DNA of 64,000 bases, taken from NCBI GenBank assembly GCA_947084925.1, contig CAMTUJ010000027.1, positions 62,001-126,000 of the forward strand, read 5' to 3'. Below are positions 52,963 through 60,747 of the stretch, piece by piece. The notes under the pieces were generated by a model, which saw nothing but the letters and a program-made list of their open reading frames with translations, was not told the DNA's origin and searched no databases. Source of the DNA: JAGPUQ01 sp947084925. GTDB taxonomy: Bacteria > Pseudomonadota > Gammaproteobacteria > Pseudomonadales > Porticoccaceae. Numbering within the stretch: the stretch's first letter is position 1; every line of letters starts with the position of its first letter. Both the position numbers and the translations under genes were made by a program.

Positions 52963-54225
52963 TCAACCATAGACCGGGAAGCGATCGCAGATCGCCTGCA
53001 CCTTGGCGCGCGTGCCGGCGATCACGGGTTCCGCCGCGCCGCTTTCCAGGCCGGCCAGAATGTCGCAGATCCAGTGGGTCAATTCGATGCTCTCCGCCTC
53101 GCGGAAGCCCCGGGTGGTGATCGCCGGCGTCCCCACCCGCAAGCCGCTGGTGACGAAGGGCGAGCGGGGGTCGCTCGGCACCGCATTCTTGTTGACCGTG
53201 ATGTGGGCTTCGCCGAGGGCGGCGTCCGCGTCCTTGCCGGTGTAGTTCTTGCCGATCAGGTCGACCAGCATCAGGTGGTTGTCGGTGCCGCCGGACACGA
53301 TGCGGATGCCCCGCTCGATAAAGGTCGCGGCCATGGCGCGGGCATTGGCGACCACCTGCCGCTGGTAGGTTTTGAAATCGTCGCTCATCGCTTCCTTGAA
53401 GCACACCGCCTTGGCCGCGATGACGTGCATCAGCGGCCCGCCCTGCTGGCCGGGGAACACGGCCGAATCCAGCTTCTTCTCGACGTCCGGATTGGCGCGC
53501 GCGAGGATGAGGCCGCCGCGGGGACCGCGCAGGGTCTTGTGGGTGGTGGAAGTCACCACATCCGCGATGGGCACCGGACTGGGATAGCAGCCGGCGGCCA
53601 CCAGCCCGGCGACATGGGCCATGTCCACCATCAGCCAGGCGCCGACCTGATCGGCGATGGCGCGAAACCGCTGCCAGTCCATCACCCGCGAGTAGGCGGA
53701 AAATCCGGCGACGATCATTTTGGGTTTGTGCTCGCGCGCCAGCGCCTCGACCTGGTCGTAGTCGACTTCGCCGGTCGCGGGTTTCAGGCCGTACTGCACA
53801 GCGTTGTAGGTTTTGCCGGAAAAATTCGGTTTGGCGCCATGGGTCAGGTGGCCGCCTTCGGCGAGGCTCATGCCGAGAATGGTATCGCCGGGTTGGCACA
53901 GTGCCTGATAGACCGCCGCGTTGGCCTGGGAACCCGAATGCGGTTGCACATTGGCGTAGTCGGCGCCAAACAGCTCCCTCACGCGCGCGATCGCCAGCGC
54001 CTCGGCGCGATCCACAAATTCACAGCCGCCGTAGTAACGCTTGCCCGGATAGCCTTCGGCGTACTTGTTGGTAAGCACGCTGCCCTGCACCTGCATCACC
54101 AGCGGACTGGCGTAGTTCTCCGAGGCGATGAGCTCGATGTGATCTTCCTGGCGGCGCGCCTCGGCGGCAATTGCCGCGGCGAGTTCGGGGTCAAAATGCT
54201 CGAGGGACAGGTTTTTTGCAAACAT
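52963..54225 (-). CDS. glyA: serine hydroxymethyltransferase
   Basis: A 420-residue PLP enzyme interconverting serine and glycine and charging tetrahydrofolate with one-carbon units. The PLP lysine is K230 in TSTTHKTLRGPRGG. The N-terminal LIASENYAS and the GSQANAAVY segment are also canonical. It precedes nrdR by 78 bp. No glycine riboswitch is apparent in the 104-bp upstream gap. Confidence 0.97.
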   Translation of the reverse strand: MFAKNLSLEHFDPELAAAIAAEARRQEDHIELIASENYASPLVMQVQGSVLTNKYAEGYPGKRYYGGCEFVDRAEALAIARVRELFGADYANVQPHSGSQANAAVYQALCQPGDTILGMSLAEGGHLTHGAKPNFSGKTYNAVQYGLKPATGEVDYDQVEALAREHKPKMIVAGFSAYSRVMDWQRFRAIADQVGAWLMVDMAHVAGLVAAGCYPSPVPIADVVTSTTHKTLRGPRGGLILARANPDVEKKLDSAVFPGQQGGPLMHVIAAKAVCFKEAMSDDFKTYQRQVVANARAMAATFIERGIRIVSGGTDNHLMLVDLIGKNYTGKDADAALGEAHITVNKNAVPSDPRSPFVTSGLRVGTPAITTRGFREAESIELTHWICDILAGLESGAAEPVIAGTRAKVQAICDRFPVYG

Positions 54226-54329
54226 GGGGAGGGCTCGGCTGACAACAGCGAGCGCGGATTTTACACGAGCCGAACTGGGGCGCCTATCGCGCGCGGACCG
54301 TGCTTCCGGCAGCCCTCAGCCCTGAACAA

Positions 54330-54899
54330 TCAGCCCAGTCCGTAGCTGTCGCGCCGCGCGAGCAGGGCCTGCACATCGACGGCCATGCGCAAGACATCGT
54401 GAAGTTTGCCCGCGCGATCCTTCACTTCGTTCTCGTGGAGCGCTTCGGGCCGGAAGCCCAGCTCCTGAAACAGCGAGCGGGCGGCGGTCTGATCCAGGGT
54501 CATGCGGGCGATGACTTTTTCGACACCGCGATTCACCGCCAGCGCAAACACCTCCCGGATCATGGCGCGGCCGAGGCCGGTCTCGCGGAAATCCGGGTGC
54601 ACCAGGACACGCAGTTCGGCCAGATGCCGGCTCCAGTCCAGATCGTTCAGGCTCAGCATGCCGTACCCGGCCATGCGGCCGTCGATCTCGGCGATCACCA
54701 GCAGCGCCAGGCCCTGATCGACTTCGTCCAGCCAGCGCGCAATCGTCTCGGGTTTGGTGATGTCCCGGCGCAGAAACATCAGGTCATGAACCGGCAAGGA
54801 GCGAGCGAACACCAGCACGCTTTCCTCATCACCGTGAGCCAGCGGGCGCAGCACGGCGGAGGTAGCGCGCAACCGGACAGTTTTCGGGTAGATATCCAC
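54330..54899 (-). CDS. GNAT-family N-acetyltransferase
   Basis: A 189-residue single-domain acetyltransferase. The acetyl-CoA loop is RETGLGRAM near 108, after the beta-strand LAELRVLVHPDF; the later strand VIARMTLDQTAARSLFQELGF is also typical. The GTG start has AGGAG 7 nt upstream and lies 10 bp after the phaC stop, so it is the fourth gene of the phaQ-phaE-phaC unit. Its substrate, and whether it acts in PHA metabolism, are unknown. Confidence 0.85.
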   Translation of the reverse strand: MDIYPKTVRLRATSAVLRPLAHGDEESVLVFARSLPVHDLMFLRRDITKPETIARWLDEVDQGLALLVIAEIDGRMAGYGMLSLNDLDWSRHLAELRVLVHPDFRETGLGRAMIREVFALAVNRGVEKVIARMTLDQTAARSLFQELGFRPEALHENEVKDRAGKLHDVLRMAVDVQALLARRDSYGLG

Positions 54900-54909
54900 G
54901 ACAATCTCC

Positions 54910-55986
54910 TCAGATGCAGCGTTCTGACAGCCAGCCGGACAATTGCGGCCAGAGCCGGTAAACGGCGTTGCCGCCTGCGATCAGGCTCACATGCCCGCCC
55001 TTCAAAATGATCTCTTTTTTGTCGGCGCTCGAAACCAGATCGAGAATGCCTTTGGAGGCGCCCGCGGGAACGATGTGGTCATGTTGCGCCGCGATGTGCA
55101 GGAAAGGCACCCGGATGCTCCGCAGATCGACGCGTCGCCCCTTGATCTCCATCTGGCTCTTGAGAAACTTGTTGTCGCGCATGAAGTCCTTGAACAGCTG
55201 TTTGGCCAGGGCGCCGGCCATGGGAATCTGATCCGCCGCCCAGCGCTCGAACCGGTAGTGCGCCTCGACGAACTGGTCGTCCTCCACATTGTCCAGCATG
55301 CCCAGGCGGCTCGCGGTCTTCTGCAATGGGCGCAACGCCTGGATCACGGCATCGACCATTTGCGCGGGCACATTGCCGAGCTGATCGACCAGGGCGTCGA
55401 TATCAAAGTTCTCGCTTTCCGCCCAGGCCTTGTACAGCGTCATGCCGTTGGTATCCACCGGCGTGGTGAAGCACGCCAGCGCCCGCACCTGTCCGGGCCG
55501 CGCCAGCGCCGTGTGCATCATGGCGAGCACGCCGCCGAGGCAATAGCCAACCAGGCTCACTTCTTCCTCACCGCTGTCTTCATGCACCTTTTCGAGACAC
55601 TCGGGCAGCACTTCGCCCACATAGTGGTCAAGATTGAGATGGCGATGCTCCGGGCGCGGGATACCCCAGTCGATCAGGTAGACATCGAAGCCCTGATCGA
55701 CCAGATACTCGACCAGACTCTGTCCCGGCGCGAGATCCATGATGTAGTAACGACTGACCAGCGACATCACCAGCACAATCGGCACCCGGTAAATTTCGTC
55801 GCAGGTCGGCGTGTAATGATAGAGCTTGGTGGTGCCCCGGGAGTGGATGATGTCCTTGGGCGTGGACCCGAAGTCCATCGCGATATCTTCCAGGGTCTTG
55901 AGGCCCGCGATATTGCGCGACAACACGCGCTCCAGCGCTTCGCGAATCCTGGCCTGCTGGGCGCTGGTTCCGTCGGTACCCGGCAT
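54910..55986 (-). CDS. phaC: poly(3-hydroxyalkanoate) synthase, class III/IV catalytic subunit
   Basis: A 358-residue alpha/beta-hydrolase-fold synthase that polymerises 3-hydroxyacyl-CoA into PHA at the granule surface. The nucleophile C149 lies in the lipase-like box GYCLGG, with D303 in AAQHDHIVPA and H332 in KGGHVSL. These are nearly the positions known in Allochromatium vinosum PhaC. The short length excludes class I/II (about 560-600 residues) and implies a partner subunit, matching the PhaE/PhaR-like gene upstream. A GGAG ribosome-binding site is 8 nt before the ATG. A 172-bp AT-richer gap separates it from that gene. Confidence 0.95.
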   Translation of the reverse strand: MPGTDGTSAQQARIREALERVLSRNIAGLKTLEDIAMDFGSTPKDIIHSRGTTKLYHYTPTCDEIYRVPIVLVMSLVSRYYIMDLAPGQSLVEYLVDQGFDVYLIDWGIPRPEHRHLNLDHYVGEVLPECLEKVHEDSGEEEVSLVGYCLGGVLAMMHTALARPGQVRALACFTTPVDTNGMTLYKAWAESENFDIDALVDQLGNVPAQMVDAVIQALRPLQKTASRLGMLDNVEDDQFVEAHYRFERWAADQIPMAGALAKQLFKDFMRDNKFLKSQMEIKGRRVDLRSIRVPFLHIAAQHDHIVPAGASKGILDLVSSADKKEIILKGGHVSLIAGGNAVYRLWPQLSGWLSERCI

Positions 55987-56111
55987 AATTTCATCTCCCG
56001 GCGTTGTTCGCCGTGTACATGCGATCCGCGATCTGGCCGTGGCGCTCGATGCGTTTTACCTGACGACCTTTACACTTCGTTGACAGCGGTAGTTTGTTTG
56101 CACATTGAAAC

Positions 56112-56127
56112 TACAACTTTTGTGCCA
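56112..56127 (-). promoter_or_regulatory. near-consensus -24/-12 element upstream of phaC
   Basis: On the minus strand TGGCAC-AAAAG-TTGTA keeps a perfect -24 box and spacing, but the -12 GC reads GT. It lies in the AT-rich gap before phaC and overlaps the end of the preceding gene's neighbourhood. The changed -12 makes function doubtful. Confidence 0.25.
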
Positions 56128-56158
56128 AAGCGTGTGCGGTGGCGTTTGCGCGCCACTG

Positions 56159-56584
56159 TCAGTGCTTCTGGCTGCCTCCCGGAGGCGTGGCTTCGCTTGC
56201 CGATGGCGGTTTGCGGGTGCGCTTGACGGCGGGACGCTCGACTGCCACATCCACCACGGCTTTGCTGGTCAGGGCGCGGCGCAACTGGGCGATCTCGGCG
56301 GTCAGGCCGGCCAGTCCATCCTCGACTTCGCCGAGGCGGTCGCGAACATCCAGGATGTCGCCGCGCGACGGCATGTTGAAAGCCGCCAGTTGCTGGCCGA
56401 TCATTTCCGAAAGCATGTGCTGGGCGTGCAGCCATTCCTGAAACAGGTGCCCGAACGTCTTGCCGAATTTCTCGTCCGCCATGGCGTCCGTCAGCATTTC
56501 GCTCCATTGTTTTTCCGACTTCTGATACCACTCCCGCCACATCCGCATGGGCTCCAGCAGGCGGTCTTCGCGTTTGTCACTCAT
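56159..56584 (-). CDS. phaE: short PhaE/PhaR-like PHA synthase subunit
   Basis: A 141-residue, mostly helical protein. It has an amphipathic N-terminal part rich in Trp and Met (EPMRMWREWYQKSEKQWSEM), a segment ending QQLAAFNMPSRGDI, then a coiled coil (LGEVEDGLAGLTAEIAQLRR) and a Lys/Pro-rich tail. The N-M-P-S-R plus coiled coil resembles the C-terminal end of class III PhaE (about 350 residues); overall size is nearer or below Bacillus PhaR (about 200). The position beside phaC supports a synthase-subunit role. It overlaps the PadR-type gene by 4 nt, with AGGAG 8 nt before the ATG. Confidence 0.75.
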   Translation of the reverse strand: MSDKREDRLLEPMRMWREWYQKSEKQWSEMLTDAMADEKFGKTFGHLFQEWLHAQHMLSEMIGQQLAAFNMPSRGDILDVRDRLGEVEDGLAGLTAEIAQLRRALTSKAVVDVAVERPAVKRTRKPPSASEATPPGGSQKH

Positions 56585-57048
56585 GGTTTATCTCCTGGTT
56601 TGGGCTTGCGGGTTCGCGGGCGGCGCGCGGCGGTTGGACGCGCAGGTGCATCGTCGCCGCGAGGCGCGCGCCCGGTCGGTCGGTCCGCGGGGCCGATAAA
56701 GGCATCCAGCGTCCTGCGGTGGAAGTCGAGCAGCGACATCCAGTTGTCGAGAAAGAGTTTGCCGGCAAGGGTGAGACTGTACATGCGCCGGGCCGGGCCG
56801 CCCGCGGCGGTGTCCCACAGCGACGAAATCAGCCCGAGGCTCTCCATTTGCCGCAACATGCGGTAGAGCGATCCCGTGTTGTAGCGCCCGAAGCCGGCTT
56901 CCTCCAGGCGCTGGGCGAGCTCGTAACCGTAGCCCGACCAGTCCTTGAGCATCGCCAGCAAATGGGCGGTCAGCATCTCTCCGGGAAGCCGTGGTCCGTC
57001 GCCTGCGCCGCCCGCGCCGGGGCGTTTATTTTTGGGGTCCGCTGCCAT
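56581..57048 (-). CDS. phaQ: PadR-family regulator resembling the PHB-responsive repressor PhaQ
   Basis: A 155-residue winged-helix protein. The DNA-binding domain (about 22-105) has GYGYELAQRLEEAGFG, NTGSLYRMLRQMESLGLI and GGPARRMYSLT. This is the pattern of PadR proteins and particularly of Bacillus PhaQ, which binds PHB and represses its own phaPQ promoter. The N-terminus and the Arg/Pro-rich C-terminal 35 residues are low-complexity. It starts the phaQ-phaE-phaC operon and is divergent from a phasin-like gene. The PhaQ assignment is inference from motif and synteny. Confidence 0.72.
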   Translation of the reverse strand: MAADPKNKRPGAGGAGDGPRLPGEMLTAHLLAMLKDWSGYGYELAQRLEEAGFGRYNTGSLYRMLRQMESLGLISSLWDTAAGGPARRMYSLTLAGKLFLDNWMSLLDFHRRTLDAFIGPADRPTGRAPRGDDAPARPTAARRPRTRKPKPGDKP

Positions 57049-57074
57049 GATGATCTCGCCAAGCTAAATTCACG

Positions 57075-57108
57075 TTGACATTTAACTGCATTTTGCATAT
57101 AACTGCAA
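57075..57108. promoter_or_regulatory. overlapping divergent promoters and candidate operator of the pha locus
   Basis: Plus strand: TTGACA (57075-57080), 17 bp, TATAAC (57098-57103), reading toward the phasin gene. Minus strand: TTGCAG (57103-57108), 17 bp, TTAAAT (57080-57085), reading toward phaQ. The shared spacer contains the palindrome TGCA-TTT-TGCA (57087-57097), and a third TGCA follows at 57104-57107. Direct repeats TTTAACTGCA and TATAACTGCA (57081 and 57098) are 17 bp apart. A repressor bound here would block both promoters. Confidence 0.7.
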
Positions 57109-57175
57109 CACGAGCGGAGCCTTTCGATTGATCCGCTCACCACCGAAGCGGTTTTATATCTTACTGGAGACTGCC

Positions 57176-57691
57176 ATGAGCGACACCGCCACTGCTGCCA
57201 AGACCACAAGCACCAAAACGAAAGCCAAGCCTGCCACCACTGAAACGCAGCGCTTTCTCGACGCCCTTACCGCAAACCAGTCCCTGATGTGGGAAGCGAT
57301 GGAGAGCGCGCGTCAACGCGGCATCCGCGTCAGCAACGTGCTGGCGTCCACTTTTGCCAAGAGCCAGGAAGATCTTACCGGCCTGGCCTGCACGCTGGCG
57401 CTTTCCCCCAGGGACTACAAAGGCAACTTCACCGCGGCCATCGAATCCCTGACCAGATCGCAAAGCCGGACCATGGATTTGTTCAAGGCGCTGCTGTCCG
57501 AGCAAACGCAGAGCCGCGACGTTACCCGCAAGATTGCGCGCGAGCTGTACGAAGGCGGCAAGGAGGCAACCACTGCCGCCATTGAAGCCGGTAAAACGCT
57601 GTCGGCCGCCAATCCCCTCACGGAGTCGGTCAGCAAGGCGTTCACCGGCTTCAAGAAAGCGGCCACCGCCGCCCGCGAAGCCATGGCCTGA
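57176..57691 (+). CDS. phaP: phasin-like PHA granule-associated protein
   Basis: A 171-residue soluble, Ala- and Lys-rich, fully helical protein without signal peptide. After a low-complexity N-terminus (about 1-25) come amphipathic helices such as FLDALTANQSLMWEAMESARQRG and NFTAAIESLTRSQSRTMDLFKALL, typical of phasins coating PHA granules. It is the first gene of the divergent unit and has its own TTGACA-17-TATAAC promoter. The ATG at 57176 follows GGAG; an upstream in-frame ATG at 57128 lies in the leader. Sequence identity to a named phasin family is uncertain, so the call leans on composition and context. Confidence 0.68.
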   Translation: MSDTATAAKTTSTKTKAKPATTETQRFLDALTANQSLMWEAMESARQRGIRVSNVLASTFAKSQEDLTGLACTLALSPRDYKGNFTAAIESLTRSQSRTMDLFKALLSEQTQSRDVTRKIARELYEGGKEATTAAIEAGKTLSAANPLTESVSKAFTGFKKAATAAREAMA

Positions 57692-57762
57692 ATGTCGGCA
57701 GTCCGCGCGGGGCTGATGCCCGGCGCGGACTGCGACCCGCCCCGCAGTCAGTGGGCTGACCC

Positions 57763-58599
57763 ATGGACCCAAACTACGCAAATCCCGTCGCCGATATCGA
57801 CACGCTGATCGATGTCATGGCGGACGACGCCGATCCCTTTCAGCACGATCCGGGCGTTGAAGCCGTCAAGACGCCGCTCTGGCGTGAAGCCCTCTGGCCG
57901 ACCGAGCTGGGCCGGCTGCTGTGCAGTCCGCTGTACCAGGGGCGCGGGGTGCCGCACGGTCACGGTGAGCCCGTCCTGGTCATTCCGGGATTTCTCGCCA
58001 ACGACCTCATGATGATGCCGTTGCGGCGCTGGCTGCGGCGCATCGGCTACCGGCCCTACCACGCCGATATCGCGTGGAATACCGACTGTCCCAACAAGAC
58101 CGCGCTGCGCCTCGCGCACAAGGTCAAGGTGATCCACCGCAAAACCGGGCAAGGCGTCGTGCTGATCGGACACAGCCTGGGCGGCATGCTTGCCAAGTCC
58201 GTGTTGCAGCATGTGCCGGAGCTCATCGATCGGGTGATTACCCTGGGATCGCCGTTTCGCGACCACGTCCGCGCTCATCCGGCCGTGACCGGGGTGTGGG
58301 AGTACCTGCTCGCCGGCCAGGGCAGGCTGGTCGGTCGCAATCTGCATGCTTCCTGTGGCACCGGCTATTGCATGTGCGACTTCGTGCGCCACATGTTGCA
58401 ACCGGAGCTCAAACCCGTACCCCAGTTCGCCATCTATTCGCGCAATGACGGCGTGGTGGATTGGGCGAGTTGCGCCGAAGAAGACCCCGCCGCCAACACC
58501 GAGATCAACGAGTCGACCCACATCGGGCTGATCTTTCATCCTCACGCGCTGCGTGCCGTCGCCGAGCGGCTGGCGCAACGCGTCGCCAGGGATGGATGA
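57763..58599 (+). CDS. alpha/beta-hydrolase, lipase/esterase-like
   Basis: A 278-residue cytoplasmic hydrolase (no signal peptide). The nucleophile S138 is in IGHSLGG, with D229 in YSRNDGVVDW and H253 in STHIGLIFHP as likely triad partners; VIPGFLANDLMM forms the oxyanion region. It lies 71 bp behind the phasin gene on the same strand. It could be an intracellular PHA depolymerase or oligomer hydrolase, but the fold is widespread and the sequence does not settle this. It ends 3 bp from the convergent CocE-type gene. Confidence 0.8.
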   Translation: MDPNYANPVADIDTLIDVMADDADPFQHDPGVEAVKTPLWREALWPTELGRLLCSPLYQGRGVPHGHGEPVLVIPGFLANDLMMMPLRRWLRRIGYRPYHADIAWNTDCPNKTALRLAHKVKVIHRKTGQGVVLIGHSLGGMLAKSVLQHVPELIDRVITLGSPFRDHVRAHPAVTGVWEYLLAGQGRLVGRNLHASCGTGYCMCDFVRHMLQPELKPVPQFAIYSRNDGVVDWASCAEEDPAANTEINESTHIGLIFHPHALRAVAERLAQRVARDG

Positions 58600-58602
58600 C
58601 GA

Positions 58603-60307
58603 CTACCCGACGACCGGCAGGTTGATGCACGAAGGCAGGTCGCTGGTGTGAAACACGGTTTGCAGCGCCGGCGCGCTGCCCGTCGCGGTGAACGAGCTCG
58701 CGCCGGTGTTGGGATTGCGATCGTAGCGGGGGAAATCGCTGGAGGTGACGATCACCCGCAGGCGATGGCCCGCGCGAAACACCATGGCAGTCGCCCACAG
58801 GTCGAGCTCCCGGCGGATCGGCGTGTCGGGCGCGCCGGCCGTGCCGTTCGTGTGCGCCTGGTAGGATGCCCGCACCACCCCATCGCAGACATTGAAGGTG
58901 CGCCCGTCCGGGTGAACATCACAGAGTTTGGCCATCCAGTCGGTATCCACCGCGCTGGTGCTCGCAAACAGATTCAGGGTGACGGGCCCGCAGATTTCCA
59001 GATCCTCCGCCAGCGGCGCGGACGTGTAGACCAGCACGTCCCGGCGCCCCAGGATCGGCGCCTGATCCACCGGCCCGGGACTGTACTGGGGCGGCATCAG
59101 CAGGGTGCCGCCACAGGTCGGACAGGGATCTTCCGGGTCGTAGACGTAGCTGTCGGAGCGCTCATCCGCGCGCGGCGCCCGCGCGCAGATACCAGGGTGT
59201 GAGGCGCGCCCGCGCCGGCGGCCAGACCGCCTCGTCGCGCCAGCGATTGGCGCCCTGCACAAACACCCGTACCGGCGCGTCCGTGGCGAAGCTCGTCGCG
59301 TCGCCTTTCAGCCAGCGGTTGAACCAGCGCAACTGCATCTGGGTGAGGTCTTCGCGCAGATCGAGCAGGTAGCCGCTGCTGCGAAAGCCGAAGTCGAGCT
59401 GGCCCACGTAGTTGAGGAACATGGCGTGCGACCAGGGGCCAATCACCAGACGGGTCTGCTCGCGGGCTTCGGCGGAACCGGCGCGCGTCCGCATGCCGGC
59501 GTAATGGCTCAAATCGCCGCCCAGCAGCATGTCGTGCCAGCCCGCGATGATCAGGGCCGGGGCCCGCACCCGATCGTGGCGGTCGCTGAACAGCAGCGAC
59601 TCCGTCCAGGCGTCCGGCCGGGGGTGGCGCAGCACCTCGAACAGGAAGGGAACGAACTCCGCGTCTTCGGGATGGGCCGCCAGCAGGCGATCGAGCGGCC
59701 GCTCGCGCACACAGTCGCCAAAGTGATCCAGGGCCTCCACCAGTTCCACCAGGCGTGCGCCCAGGGTCGGCAGATCCAACCCGCGCCGCAGCAGGGCAGC
59801 GGGTCCGATCACCCGCAGCGCCCACATCACCAGGGTGGATAGCTGGAGCACGCCGTCGCGCCAGAAGTGATTGCGCCAGAAATCGTTGGGCGCGGTGGTG
59901 GGGGAAATCGCCTTCAGCGCCGGGTGACCGGAGGCCGCGCACAGCCAGGTGGTGCCACCCATGTAGGACAGCCCATAGGCGCCGATGCCGCCGTCGCAAA
60001 AGGGCTGCGCGGCGATCCAGTCGAGCGTATCGGCGCCATCCGCTGCCTCGTTGACGTAGGGAAAAAAGACGCCGCCGCCGGAAGCCCAGCGCGCCCGCAC
60101 GTCCTGAATCACCACCGCATAGCCGGCCGCCGCCGCGCGAATCGGATCCAGGGTCATGCCCACCAGCGGCAGGAATTCCTTGTTGTAAGGCGTGCGCTGC
60201 AGGAGCACCGGGCAAGGGTGTTCCCCCGTCGGGCGGTAAATGTCGGCGCGCAGCACCACGCCATCGCGCATCGGGATGGCGACGTTCTTCTCGATGGTAA
60301 TGCTCAT
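58603..60307 (-). pseudogene. CocE/NonD-family hydrolase split by a frameshift
   Basis: The N-terminal frame (60307 to 59162, 381 residues) has the complete alpha/beta-hydrolase domain with S114 in YGLSYMGG, D259 in AGWHDM and H294 in GPWSHAM. It stops shortly after LTPWYLRAG. The C-terminal jelly-roll domain (PEDPCPTCGG through the end VFHTSDLPSCINLPVVG) continues in another frame to the stop at 58603. The break lies in a CG-rich run near 59165-59190 and needs a single base change in length. Either a true frameshift or a sequencing error explains it. The substrate of the intact enzyme is unknown; relatives cleave esters and amides. Confidence 0.85.
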
Positions 60308-60514
60308 GACACAGGTTCTCCTTGAGCGTGACGGACATCATCACAGGGCAATTACCGTTCCATCCCCGCGTCGCACGGCCTTATCCTGAACCACATCCAT
60401 GTCACCCATATTGCGTCCGCGTCGGTTGTTCCGCATCTGGCACATACGCGTCCGTTGTCCGGCGTTGCGAGACCGGATACTTCGCTGGCGGCTTGCAATA
60501 AGCGGCCGGTCGGG

Positions 60515-60543
60515 TTGACACTCAAAACCGAAGCCGGGAAAAT
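60515..60543 (+). promoter_or_regulatory. tRNA-Met promoter with GC-rich discriminator
   Basis: TTGACA (60515-60520), 17 bp, GAAAAT (60538-60543), followed immediately by CGCGCCCCC before the tRNA at 60559. The perfect -35 with a GC-rich discriminator is typical of stringently controlled stable-RNA promoters. The remaining 60308-60514 shows no gene. Confidence 0.65.
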
Positions 60544-60558
60544 CGCGCCCCCTTCCAA

Positions 60559-60635
60559 GGCTACGTAGCTCAGCTGGTTAGAGCACAGCACTCATAATGC
60601 TGGGGTCGGCGGTTCGAGTCCGCCCGTAGCTACCA
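60559..60635 (+). tRNA. tRNA-Met (CAT), elongator type
   Basis: A 77-nt cloverleaf with encoded CCA. The arms read: acceptor GGCTACG/CGTAGCT, D stem GCTC/GAGC, anticodon stem CAGCA/TGCTG around CTCATAA (anticodon CAT at 60593-60595), variable GGGTC, and T stem GGCGG/CCGCC with TTCGAGT. The body resembles elongator tRNA-Met rather than tRNA-Ile2 or initiator. The terminal pair is G1-U72 instead of the usual G1-C72. Confidence 0.93.
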
Positions 60636-60747
60636 TATCGATATCAGTGCCGAACTTGTCCTCCCGGCAAACGCCGGGCGCACCCCGAACCGGGGGCGCC
60701 GGCGCCTTCACCTATAATCAACGCAAGTGCTCGCATCCGGCGTCTTC

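Noticed and set aside
54226..54329. Glycine riboswitch before glyA
   Set aside because: The gap is 104 bp and I could not find the paired conserved core of a glycine aptamer.
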